Positions 8,080 through 15,878 are shown, numbered from the stretch's first letter. The stretch: 17,578 bases of DNA from Victivallales bacterium (GCA_017963875.1 JAGCTA010000443.1:1-17578); one strand, 5' to 3'. The notes: a model not told the origin generated them from the letters alone. Numbers and translations: made by a program.

Positions 8080-9081
8080 TCAATAGTTTCTAGTCTCCCA
8101 AATGGACAGTGTTTCGGATTGCTTGTCGCTGAAGATTGTTTTCGAGTTCATGTTGACCTCGCGGGTGACCGTTCGCATGACTTGCAGTGCGCCATCGTAT
8201 GCGGTTGCGACGGCGGTGATTTCAGCATAGCCTGATTCCGTGAAATTAAAATAGTTTTTTACAGTGATGAGCAGGTCGCCATCAAGCAGTTCACTGATTG
8301 GAGTCCCAGTTTCCTGCCATTCTCTTCGAGCCTCGATGACCTGATCGATTTGCGAATCAGTGATTTTCAGTGCCTTCAGTTCCAACGTACGTCGGATATC
8401 GGCTTCCGAAGCAGTGAAGAAATTAGTTTTAGAGTTGTTTTTTGACGCGAATTTGATGCCTTTTGGGGGGATGATCGTGATGTCTCCCAAAATGACATCC
8501 TGCCAGCCGTCTAGCCAGTATATCTCGGACCGGAACTCCATTGCGTCGTTACGAGGCAATGTTGGATATCCTTCCGCCTCGTAATCATCGACTTCCTTGC
8601 CATAGATGTTCAGCATCGTATCGGAGTCCGTGTAGTCGCGGTAGATGTCAATGAAGGTGTTGGCCAGTTCAATGGCATCCGTATCATCGGGGTCAAAGTT
8701 GTTTTTGACGTCTTGGACATTGTCAACGGAAAATGATTTTACTGCGTCATTTAGGTAGGCGTAGCAGTCGTCTTCAAGGTCGTGCTCACGTCCGTCGAGC
8801 ATCCACGGTTCGAAATCGGAGATGGATTCACGGTCGTCAAGGCTGTTTCCAAGTGACCGATTGGAGAACAGACGTCGGTCGGTGAGGTGCATCCAGAAGG
8901 CGACGTCGGTGGCCGACTCGACTTTATAGCGTAGTTTGGACGCCATGGCGTTGACGGCGGATTCCTTGGCGATGGCTTCCGAAAACGCCATCATGTGTGC
9001 GGCCAGCAATGCCGTTGCCGCGACGATGCCGAGTACCATCAGGATAGCCATGCCTGATTGTTTGTTTGCCGTGTCAGTCAT
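8080..9081 (-). CDS. gspK: GspK-like minor pseudopilin
   Basis: Large minor pseudopilin (333 aa), expected to cap the pseudopilus tip with I and J. The prepilin-type N-terminus is KQSG^MAILMVLGIV, with Gly10 before the cleavage site. The fifth mature residue is hydrophobic instead of Glu, as is usual for GspK. A hydrophobic helix runs to about 33. The globular part includes an acidic stretch (89-175) and a T2SSK-like segment with YPTLPRNDAMEFRSEIYWL (172-190). A helical SAM-like region follows (224-270, ASEADIRRTLELKALKITD). The order and size fit GspK. It overlaps the stop of the gspJ-like gene by 8 nt, so the two are translationally coupled. This is the only pseudopilin in the window with the canonical Gly at -1. 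Confidence 0.85.
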   Translation of the reverse strand: MTDTANKQSGMAILMVLGIVAATALLAAHMMAFSEAIAKESAVNAMASKLRYKVESATDVAFWMHLTDRRLFSNRSLGNSLDDRESISDFEPWMLDGREHDLEDDCYAYLNDAVKSFSVDNVQDVKNNFDPDDTDAIELANTFIDIYRDYTDSDTMLNIYGKEVDDYEAEGYPTLPRNDAMEFRSEIYWLDGWQDVILGDITIIPPKGIKFASKNNSKTNFFTASEADIRRTLELKALKITDSQIDQVIEARREWQETGTPISELLDGDLLITVKNYFNFTESGYAEITAVATAYDGALQVMRTVTREVNMNSKTIFSDKQSETLSIWETRNY

Positions 9082-9751
9082 TCAAGTCCTGGGCCTCCCA
9101 TTTCCCGAATCGTTCACGGTAACTGTTGCCCATGGTTCGACGAAGCCATGTGTAGCCGCGTCCGTCAAGCCAATGGATGGTAATGCGTATGGACAGTGGG
9201 ACATCATAGCGTTCCACCTCGACATTGTCCCAGTAGTCGGTCCATATCAGTCCTTCCTCCCAGTTGTCGCTGGTGACATCCGCATCCCAATCGGCGTATG
9301 AGAATTCAATGGAATCAATTTCCTCGGCAAGCGTCGTTGACCAGACACGGTCCCCTGCGTCTTCCCAATTGATGAAAGGACGGTCCGAGTAGCGCATGAT
9401 GAGTTTATTGTCTTCCACGAACAGTTCGCAGAAGCGGATGGCGCCTTCCTGCAAGTCATTAAGTCGGTGCATATAGGCGCAACGCAGATTTTGCGACTCT
9501 GCGACAAGGACAGGTTTTTCTTCTATGGTGTCCGCCTCAGGGTCTGGCCAGTTGAAGGGGATGATATTAGGGAGCATGGCCTCAAATGCGCGGTCGATGA
9601 CCATCAATTCGCTGAGTTGGTTTCTTCTTATCTGAAGTGATTGCCATGAACGTATCGTATGGCTGGAGAAGGCAAAAAGCGCAACAGACATGCCCGCAAG
9701 AATCAACGAGGCGATGACGACTTCCATTAGAGTGAAATGATGACGTTTCAT
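9074..9751 (-). CDS. gspJ: GspJ-like minor pseudopilin
   Basis: A 225-residue pseudopilin with the very short leader MKRHH followed by FTLMEVVIASLILAG. Phe is mature residue 1 and Glu10 is the conserved E5. The residue before the cleavage site is His, not Gly. The hydrophobic helix covers about 6-28. The globular domain contains LMVIDRAFEAMLPNI and a C-terminal part (VERYDVPLSIRITIHWLDG, residues about 183-201) that matches the GspJ pattern of a final pair of strands, '..P..vrvtl...dg'. It overlaps the gspI-like stop by 4 nt (ATGA) and gspK by 8 nt. Placement between I and K agrees with the family's usual order. GspJ against a generic minor pilin is the only real uncertainty. Confidence 0.82.
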   Translation of the reverse strand: MKRHHFTLMEVVIASLILAGMSVALFAFSSHTIRSWQSLQIRRNQLSELMVIDRAFEAMLPNIIPFNWPDPEADTIEEKPVLVAESQNLRCAYMHRLNDLQEGAIRFCELFVEDNKLIMRYSDRPFINWEDAGDRVWSTTLAEEIDSIEFSYADWDADVTSDNWEEGLIWTDYWDNVEVERYDVPLSIRITIHWLDGRGYTWLRRTMGNSYRERFGKWEAQDLND

Positions 9752-10152
9752 TCGAAATCATCCTCCTTGAGGACTTTCCGAATGCGCGTCTCGGAGATTT
9801 CATTTCCATGATTGTCGTTCACACGAATCACGAACTCGCCCAGTTGCCATTGGCTGATGCTCTCCTGTGCTTCTTCATGGATGTCATCCACAATCAGCAG
9901 TTCGCAGGATGATGAGTATCCATCTGGCATTAAGTCGCTTGGCGAAGAAGCCGTTGGACCGCCTAGCAAATAGTATTCGACGACAGAAGCGGTGATGTGC
10001 TGATGGTTCCATCTGTTTTCTGCCTGGAAGACACTTGACTGCGCGATGCCGATTATCGCCATGGTGGCTGCGGCGGCCATCGCAAGGATAATGGTCGCGA
10101 CCATGACTTCAGTCAGGGTGAAAGCGTGTGTTCTGTACTGCGTGCGGGGCAT
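9748..10152 (-). CDS. gspI: GspI-like minor pseudopilin
   Basis: First gene of the secretion operon in this window, 134 aa. The N-terminus has leader MPRTQYRTHA, then FTLTEVMVATIILAMAAAA. Phe11 would be mature residue 1 and Glu15 is E5; the residue before the cut is Ala instead of Gly. The hydrophobic helix is followed by a short globular domain with ENRWNHQHITASVVEYYLL, in line with the 'A..iA...ll' region of GspI. I use the ATG at 10152. A TTG at 10164 adds four residues (MTTK), and neither has a visible Shine-Dalgarno. It overlaps gspJ by 4 nt. It is assigned as I by position before J and K and by size. Confidence 0.72.
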   Translation of the reverse strand: MPRTQYRTHAFTLTEVMVATIILAMAAAATMAIIGIAQSSVFQAENRWNHQHITASVVEYYLLGGPTASSPSDLMPDGYSSSCELLIVDDIHEEAQESISQWQLGEFVIRVNDNHGNEISETRIRKVLKEDDFE

Positions 10153-10254
10153 CTTGGTTGTCAAAATAGTGAAAAAGATGTTTTCTTGTTCGATAAACGC
10201 TTTTCTGGCGAAAATGTTGTATGATTCGGGTGAAAAAAGGAAAAATGAATCTAA

Positions 10255-10283
10255 ATTATATAATGTACTTGTCTATACAGCAA
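10255..10283 (-). promoter_or_regulatory. Candidate promoter of the secretion operon
   Basis: On the minus strand TTGCTG (10283-10278) is followed after 17 nt by TATAAT (10260-10255), a good sigma70-type spacing with a perfect -10. The start would be near 10248, leaving a 5' leader of about 95 nt before gspI. The -10 is part of a 10-bp palindrome (ATTATATAAT, 10255-10264). This palindrome also gives TATAAT on the plus strand (10259-10264) facing the aminotransferase, though with no good -35 on that side. This is the only strong promoter-like site in the divergent gap 10153-10320. Confidence 0.45.
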
Positions 10284-10320
10284 TTTCCAGCCGATGCAAC
10301 TCTTTTTGGAAAACTTCCAC

Positions 10321-11487
10321 ATGCCGTCCTTAGCAAAACGAACTGAGACATTTACCGATTCCGTCATCAGAAGGATGACGCGCATTTCTCTGGCATACAA
10401 TGCGGTCAATCTATCGCAGGGCTTTCCTGACTTCGAGCCACCGAGGGAACTACTCGACCGTTTGGCACAGGCAGCAGACGAAAATGTCCATCAATATTCA
10501 ATTACCTGGGGCGCAAAGAACTTCCGAGAGGCGCTTGCTGAAAAGCAACGTCATTTCATGGGGCGTGAGATTGACCCAGAACGCGAAATCGTCGTCACAT
10601 GTGGCAGCACGGAGGCGATGATGGCGGCGATGATGAGCGTCGTGAACCAGGGTGATAAGGTGGCGGTTTTCTCGCCATTCTATGAAAACTACGGCGCGGA
10701 TGCGATTCTGTCTGGTGCGGAACCAATCTATGTTCCCTTGAGACCGCCTGAATTCAACTTTGACCCCGAGGAACTGGAAAACGCCTTCAGGCAAGGGGCG
10801 AAGGCGATGATTCTATGCAATCCGTCCAATCCTTGCGGACGTGTATTCAAGCGAGACGAGTTGGACTGCATTGCGTCGCTTGCTATCAAATATGACGCCT
10901 TCGTTCTGACGGACGAGGTCTATGAGCACATTGTCTATAAGCCGCATGTTCATACGTACATATCGACGCTGCCAGGGATGTGGGAACGGACGTTGTCTTG
11001 CAGTTCGCTGTCAAAGACGTATTCGATTACAGGCTGGCGGTTGGGCTATGTGATTTCAAGTCCTGAAATCATTGACACGGTGAAGAAAGTTCACGATTTT
11101 CTGACGGTAGGCGCTGCCGCGCCGTTGCAGGAGGCGGCAATCGCGGGGCTGCGCTTCGGTGACGACTATTACCGAGAACTATTGGGAACATATACGCACA
11201 AGCGAGATTTGTTCTTGCGAGGCCTGGACGAAATCGGTCTGCCGCATACGAACCCAGAAGGTGCCTACTACGTGCTTGTGGACATTGGCGAATTCGGCTA
11301 CGGCAATGATCTTGAGTTTTGCGAGACGCTCGCTAAAAATGTGGGCGTCGGCGCGGTGCCAGGCTCGTCTTTTTTTCGGGAGGACGTACAGAACTACATC
11401 CGTTTCCATTTCGCGAAAAAAGACGAGACACTTCTGGCCGCGCTTGAACGTCTGAGCCATATTCAGGAGAAGATGCGGAAGAAGTGA
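10321..11487 (+). CDS. PLP-dependent class I/II aminotransferase
   Basis: A fold-type I aminotransferase of 388 residues that moves an amino group between an amino acid and a 2-oxoacid, in the cytoplasm. Visible motifs are LSQGFPDFEPP (31-41) near the substrate entrance and CGSTEAM (94-100), which holds the PLP phosphate. NPSNPCGRVF (167-176) and TDEVYEHIVY (197-206) follow; Asp198 contacts the pyridine N. SLSKTYSITGWRLGY (229-243) carries the Schiff-base Lys232, and Arg361 in YIRFHFA binds the substrate carboxylate. All key residues are present. The N-terminus FTDSVIRRMTRIS and overall pattern resemble the kynurenine/methionine/aspartate aminotransferase-like group, but the substrate cannot be assigned. 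I chose the ATG at 10321 over the one at 10294 because family members begin a few residues before 'LAxRTE' and GGAAA precedes it. It is transcribed away from the secretion operon and appears monocistronic. Confidence 0.93.
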   Translation: MPSLAKRTETFTDSVIRRMTRISLAYNAVNLSQGFPDFEPPRELLDRLAQAADENVHQYSITWGAKNFREALAEKQRHFMGREIDPEREIVVTCGSTEAMMAAMMSVVNQGDKVAVFSPFYENYGADAILSGAEPIYVPLRPPEFNFDPEELENAFRQGAKAMILCNPSNPCGRVFKRDELDCIASLAIKYDAFVLTDEVYEHIVYKPHVHTYISTLPGMWERTLSCSSLSKTYSITGWRLGYVISSPEIIDTVKKVHDFLTVGAAAPLQEAAIAGLRFGDDYYRELLGTYTHKRDLFLRGLDEIGLPHTNPEGAYYVLVDIGEFGYGNDLEFCETLAKNVGVGAVPGSSFFREDVQNYIRFHFAKKDETLLAALERLSHIQEKMRKK

Positions 11488-11518
11488 CTGCGTCCCCGTT
11501 AATACTTCCAACTAAAAT

Positions 11519-11601
11519 GTGACAAATGGGACATTTACAGATTGGACAAAGGAAATGCTCGAAGGTGTCTCATGGCATCCCTAAGATTCCAAAAGTCTCA
11601 T
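11519..11601. repeat. Degenerate GGGACAAAT-type repeats with facing copies
   Basis: Between the 3' ends of the convergent aminotransferase and DMT genes lie GTGACAAAT (11519-11527) and GGGACATTT (11528-11536), followed by a TGGACAAAG-like copy near 11543. Facing copies TGTCTCAT (11566-11573) and GTCTCAT (11595-11601) read ATGAGAC on the other strand. These are decayed forms of the unit at 15909-16034. The rest of the 177-nt gap (11488-11664) shows no ORF, tRNA or classic terminator. Confidence 0.4.
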
Positions 11602-11664
11602 GATGTTTATTTCAGGAGAATTGGCGTCTTCATCGTTGAAAGTTGCATCGGCTAATCATGCCAA

Positions 11665-12594
11665 TTACTCGATGCAAAGGAAGACGATGCCCATGATGCA
11701 ACAGCAGAGGCCAGTGATTGCCTGCCAAGTGAGGCGTTCGCGCAGCCAGATGACGGAATACAATGTAAATCCCATGATACAACTGATGACCATGATGGGA
11801 TAGGATATTGCGCCCTTGTCAAGTTTTGCCATGCGGTCCATGGCATTGAATGAAAGAAAAAGCCCAGATGCCATTGTGATAGACTGCAGTACAATTGCAT
11901 AAATCCATAAGTGGCGGTTCTTCAAATGAATTAGAAGGTTCTTGCGGACAGTCGCATGATTCGGACAGAACAGCATGACGGTCGCGACGACCAGATTGCT
12001 GATGTAGATGAGGAGGCAACGGTGGATGACAGGGACTCCCAAACGTATTTCATCGTTGTAACTCGGCTCGTTGTTGAAAGTCTGCTGGATGCCACAGATA
12101 AGAAATGCAACGAGTGCAAAGAAAACCCATGATTTGCCATTGATTTTCTTCTCTTCAGACTTGCGGTTGACGGACATCAAGGGCACAGCAAGCAAAAGCA
12201 ACGCCATGCCAAAGAGACGGAAAGCCCCAGCCTTGACGCCGTGGAAACAGATGCCGTAAATGAACGGTATGACCATCCCCGACTGGAGAATCGCCCAGAC
12301 AAGACTGTTTGGACCGCACGCCATCCCCTTCGCCATCGCCACGATGAGTGGAAAACTCAACATGCCGACCAATGAATACAGGATGCATGCCTGAAGCGCG
12401 GCGTCTTTTGACGCACTCAGCGGCGGATATAGCCCTGAGAACAGCAGAATGAGCCCGATGATTAATGCATATAGGTAGGAAATCAACTGCAACAACGGTA
12501 TCGAGACATTGTATTTAGAGACACCGCCCATGACGATGCCGTTGTATGTCCATGAGAATCCAACAAGAATGAGAAGGGTTAATGCGATAAGCAT
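11665..12594 (-). CDS. DMT-superfamily (EamA-type) transporter, copy 2
   Basis: A 309-residue protein with about ten hydrophobic segments and short loops, as in drug/metabolite transporters. The conserved end of the fold is visible in AISYPIMVISCIMGFTLYS and IWLRERLTWQAITGLCCCI (near residues 261-300), the usual 'ErlT..q..G..li..Gi' of EamA repeats. It aligns without gaps to the gene at 12689-13618, with about 234 of 309 residues identical by my hand count. The central loop (EEKKINGK, about 147-154) is the main charged cytoplasmic segment. The ATG at 12594 has no clear Shine-Dalgarno. A promoter candidate precedes it, so it may be expressed separately from its twin. Substrate unknown; the nearby GH31 suggests a sugar or derivative, as inference only. 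Confidence 0.85.
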   Translation of the reverse strand: MLIALTLLILVGFSWTYNGIVMGGVSKYNVSIPLLQLISYLYALIIGLILLFSGLYPPLSASKDAALQACILYSLVGMLSFPLIVAMAKGMACGPNSLVWAILQSGMVIPFIYGICFHGVKAGAFRLFGMALLLLAVPLMSVNRKSEEKKINGKSWVFFALVAFLICGIQQTFNNEPSYNDEIRLGVPVIHRCLLIYISNLVVATVMLFCPNHATVRKNLLIHLKNRHLWIYAIVLQSITMASGLFLSFNAMDRMAKLDKGAISYPIMVISCIMGFTLYSVIWLRERLTWQAITGLCCCIMGIVFLCIE

Positions 12595-12632
12595 GTCTGT
12601 GGTCTGTGGTTCAAGTATGGAGTCAAGATACT

Positions 12633-12662
12633 ATAATATAAACCGTTCAATGAATCAATCAA
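12633..12662 (-). promoter_or_regulatory. Candidate promoter of the second DMT gene
   Basis: On the minus strand TTGATT (12662-12657) and TATTAT (12638-12633) are separated by 18 nt. The predicted start is near 12626, about 32 nt ahead of the ATG at 12594. The -35 lies in a short TCAATGAAT-rich stretch (about 12646-12670) with direct and inverted TCAAT/ATTGA units that could serve as an operator. This would uncouple the two duplicated carriers. Confidence 0.4.
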
Positions 12663-12688
12663 TGAATTGACTGGTCGGGGGCAATGCA

Positions 12689-13618
12689 TTATTCAATGCA
12701 GAGGAAAACAATGCCTGTGACGCAGAGGCAGATGCCTGCGACCGCCTCCCATGTCAGGCGTTCTCGAAGCCAAATCAATGAATAAAGTGTAAAGCCGAGG
12801 ATGCAACTGATGACCATGATGGGATAGGAAATCGCCCCCATGCCGAGTTTTGCCATGCGATCCATCGCATTGAATGAAAGCAAAAGTCCCGATGCCATCG
12901 TAAATGTCTGCAAAACAAAAGAATAAACCCATAGGTGACGGTTCTTCAGATATGTGTGGAGATTCTTGCGTATAGCCGCCTGGTTCGGGCTGAATAACAT
13001 GACAGACGCGATGACAAGGTTGCCGATGTAGATGATAAGGCAACGGTGGATGACAGGAATCCCTGTGCGGATTTCATCGCTGTAACTCGGCTCGTTGAGA
13101 AGTGTCTGCTGGATGCCGCAGAGCAGAAACGCGACAATCGCAAAGAAAACCCAGGATTTGCCGTTGACTTTCTTTTCTTTCTCTTTGATGTTGACCGACA
13201 TCAGCGGGAGGGCAAGTAACAACAACACCATGCCGACGAGGCGCAAAGACCCAGCCTTGACATCGTGAAAGCAGATGCCGTAAATGAACGGTATGACCAT
13301 GCCCGACTGTAAAATTGCCCAGACAAGGCTGTTCGGACCGCACTCCATCCCCTTCGCCATCGACAATCTCAACGGATAACTCATTAATCCGACCACAAAA
13401 TAAAAAAGGAAGGCCTGAATCGCGGCATCCCTTGACACGCTCAATGGCGGATATAATCCAGAGAAGAGCAGGACGAGTCCGACGACTAGGCCGAATAGGT
13501 AGGCAAGCAATTGCAGCAGAGGTATTGGAACGTTGTGCCGAGAGACATTGCCCATAACAATGCCTTCGTATATCCAAGATAATCCGACAAGTATGAGAAG
13601 CGTTAATGCGATGAACAT
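12689..13618 (-). CDS. DMT-superfamily (EamA-type) transporter, copy 1
   Basis: A 309-residue, ten-TM carrier that is the tandem paralogue of the gene at 11665-12594. Shared fixed segments include GPNSLVWAILQSGMVIPFIY (94-113), FNAMDRMAKL (249-258) and GAISYPIMVIS (261-271). Differences cluster in TM2-TM3 (41-90) and in the last helix (291-302), where the copies may differ in substrate or partner. Each half of the protein carries the EamA-like repeat, as is normal for the family. The ATG at 13618 lies 85 nt after the GH31 stop, so the two may share a transcript. A 6-bp dyad (ATTGCG/CGCAAT, 13638-13659) lies in that gap. No signal peptide is seen beyond the first TM. The substrate is not deducible. 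Confidence 0.85.
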   Translation of the reverse strand: MFIALTLLILVGLSWIYEGIVMGNVSRHNVPIPLLQLLAYLFGLVVGLVLLFSGLYPPLSVSRDAAIQAFLFYFVVGLMSYPLRLSMAKGMECGPNSLVWAILQSGMVIPFIYGICFHDVKAGSLRLVGMVLLLLALPLMSVNIKEKEKKVNGKSWVFFAIVAFLLCGIQQTLLNEPSYSDEIRTGIPVIHRCLIIYIGNLVIASVMLFSPNQAAIRKNLHTYLKNRHLWVYSFVLQTFTMASGLLLSFNAMDRMAKLGMGAISYPIMVISCILGFTLYSLIWLRERLTWEAVAGICLCVTGIVFLCIE

Positions 13619-13703
13619 GATTGAAGGTATGGTGATGATTGCGTTGTTATTTTCGCAATATTGAAGAGACTCCTGCGAGAGAAAACACGTTCAAACTCCT
13701 TAA

Positions 13704-15878
13704 TCAGTGCTGCTGGCCATTTCGTATGATTGGCGTTCCTTCGGGCAGGCCAAAGAACTTGAAGACGTTTGTGCGGGCAGAAAGTAGTTCTGGATGGCCG
13801 TTGTCTTTGATATCCTCCGTGATGTTCATGGCCTTGCCATCGAAAACGGCGGTGACGGTGCTTGTCGCAAAATTGCCGTCTTCAAATGCGTAGGTGATGC
13901 CATCATCGTCATAGTGTGTGAATGAAGACGTTCCTTCCGCAACATAGATTTCCCATGTCATGTCGTTCAGCGGCTTCTGGTGGGAATATAGCATGTCGGG
14001 GGCGGTTGGGATGATGGCACCGCCTTTGACGAAAAGCGCGCCGCCGAGCGGCTGCGTGCCGTCTCCCCAGTCCGACGGCGAATTGACTTCGAGCCATTGT
14101 CCACCGCTGACGGGCTGCTTTGTCCAGTAGTTATACCATTTTCCATCAGGAAGATAGACGCGGTTGGTGAAAACAGCGACGAGTAGCGAATCGCCGAGCA
14201 TGAACTGCGAGCAGATATCGGCGGCATTCTCGTCTTCAGGGAATGCCAGCGGCATTGGCCGCATGATTGGGAGACCGTGCAGATGCGCTTGCCAGGCGGA
14301 CGCGTAGATATAGGGCAGAAGGCGGTATCGCGTCTTTGCGTAGAACCTGAAGCAGTTGTTGATGTCTTCACCTTGAAACCATGGTTCTGTATATTGATGC
14401 CATCCAAGGAGTTGCGACCAAGGAAGCAGCATTCCCGCATGGATTCCCAGTTCGCTTTCGATATCAAGGTCGCATGTGCCGTTGGAGTGACCTGACAAAG
14501 CGAGGTTCATAAGGCCCGCAATGGACTTTGGGCCTCCGCCCGTGTCGCCCGTCCATGTGGCGGAATACTGCTGGATTCCTGCGTATCCACCTGCAGAATA
14601 GACCATTGGCCGTCTTCCTGTGTGTTCGCGGAAGCCCTGTGTCATTTGCTTGTTGTAGAGGAGAGGATAGAGATTATGCATTTCGCAGTCGTCCATGCCG
14701 TTGAACCACTTTCGGTCGGGGTGGAACAGGACCTGGTTGGCACCGTCCAGTTTGAAGGCATCTGCACCATCGTCAACGAATTTCTTTAGGTGCTGGAACC
14801 ACGGTTCGCCTGGCTTGGTAATTTGGTCGATTCGGACGGCGCCTTTGAGATGTGGGTCGTTGATGAGGTCGTCAGCAGACGGCCGAGCATCGTCGGCAAC
14901 GGTGTCGCTGGCTGTTTTTCCTGCGTTCAGGCAGGCTTCTTCATATTCGGAAAAATCGTAGTCGCAGCACAGCCAGAGGCTGAGATGGAAGCCCATTCTA
15001 TGGAGGGAACTAGCAAACGTCCCCCTGCGTGGATATTTCAGCCAGAAGGGGATGTGGAAACGCTTTTCGCTCCATTTCTTTTCAGTGGAGTAATCGTAGT
15101 GCTTTTCCATCCAGTCGGGTTCAAGCCCGATGACATCACAGGGGATTTCCTGACGACGGAATTCGTAAGCCTCGTAAAGGACATCACGTGCGCGGACTTC
15201 ACGTTCATCGCAGACGAAGGTGAAGCCGTATGCCCAGCGTGGGAGCAGGGCGGGACGGCCTGTGAGTCGTGTATAGTAATCCAAAAGTGCGGTCATCGTC
15301 GGTGCGATGAACAGATAGACGTCCAGGTCGCCTTTGGCGCATTCACAGACAATCTGCCCCGAATTGTCGGAATCTACATCAATGATATGGTAGAAAGTGG
15401 TGTTGAGCAGGAAGGCCCAGCCGTTGGTGCTCATGACGAAGGGGATTGGAATGTAACTTTTCACGTTTCGCAGGACCATTTCCGCACGGTGTCCGCGCTT
15501 TTGGATGTGTTCGCGGTTTTCATCGCCGAGACCATAGAGTCGTTCGGATTCATTCAGGCTGAAGACAAGCCTGAAGCCACCGCTAGGCAAAGAGTTCAGT
15601 TCTGTGACGTGCACAATGGTTTTTCCGTCTCTTTCAACGAGCAGGTCTTGTGTGGAGTTGATAGTGACTCTGCATCCGTCGGCAAGTGCGATGGAATTGC
15701 CTTCTATTGACGCTTGAGAGGAATCTTCCTTTAGCCGAGCCTCATTGATGATGCCATAGCGGTTCATGCCGCTGCCCGCAAAGGAATCGTTTTTACCGTG
15801 GCTGATGTGCACGCAATGGCCGCCAAGCGTTTCAAGGCGAAGAATGCTGTTGTCTTGAAGGAGGATATCGTGTTTCAT
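13704..15878 (-). CDS. Glycoside hydrolase family 31 alpha-glycosidase
   Basis: A 724-residue retaining alpha-glycosidase without signal peptide, so cytoplasmic. The N-terminal beta-sandwich (1-200) has the family's LNESERLYGLGDE (108-120). The (beta/alpha)8 barrel begins at about 210 (GRPALLPRWAYGF). The predicted nucleophile is Asp378 in FKLDGAN and the acid/base is Asp445 in WTGDTGGGP. The active-site arm segments FHLSLWLCCDYDF (297-309) and GLEPDWMEKHYDY (251-263) lie where the family places them. The C-terminal beta domains (about 545-724) include MLGDSLLVAVF and VKGGAIIPTAP. Common GH31 motifs have Glu after the nucleophile (D-x-x-E); here it is Asn, so the substrate subgroup is not the classic one. 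The ATG at 15878 has a good Shine-Dalgarno (AAAGGA, 5-nt spacer). Specificity (glucoside, xyloside or galactoside) is open. Confidence 0.93.
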   Translation of the reverse strand: MKHDILLQDNSILRLETLGGHCVHISHGKNDSFAGSGMNRYGIINEARLKEDSSQASIEGNSIALADGCRVTINSTQDLLVERDGKTIVHVTELNSLPSGGFRLVFSLNESERLYGLGDENREHIQKRGHRAEMVLRNVKSYIPIPFVMSTNGWAFLLNTTFYHIIDVDSDNSGQIVCECAKGDLDVYLFIAPTMTALLDYYTRLTGRPALLPRWAYGFTFVCDEREVRARDVLYEAYEFRRQEIPCDVIGLEPDWMEKHYDYSTEKKWSEKRFHIPFWLKYPRRGTFASSLHRMGFHLSLWLCCDYDFSEYEEACLNAGKTASDTVADDARPSADDLINDPHLKGAVRIDQITKPGEPWFQHLKKFVDDGADAFKLDGANQVLFHPDRKWFNGMDDCEMHNLYPLLYNKQMTQGFREHTGRRPMVYSAGGYAGIQQYSATWTGDTGGGPKSIAGLMNLALSGHSNGTCDLDIESELGIHAGMLLPWSQLLGWHQYTEPWFQGEDINNCFRFYAKTRYRLLPYIYASAWQAHLHGLPIMRPMPLAFPEDENAADICSQFMLGDSLLVAVFTNRVYLPDGKWYNYWTKQPVSGGQWLEVNSPSDWGDGTQPLGGALFVKGGAIIPTAPDMLYSHQKPLNDMTWEIYVAEGTSSFTHYDDDGITYAFEDGNFATSTVTAVFDGKAMNITEDIKDNGHPELLSARTNVFKFFGLPEGTPIIRNGQQH

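Noticed and set aside
13638..13659. ATTGCG/CGCAAT dyad between GH31 and the first DMT gene
   Set aside because: Six pairs with a 10-nt loop and no U-run is too weak to call as a terminator or operator without other copies.
14790..15710. Plus-strand ORF of 306 aa opposite the GH31 gene
   Set aside because: The GH31 frame has family motifs and a Shine-Dalgarno; the opposite frame is a by-product of codon bias with no recognisable domain.
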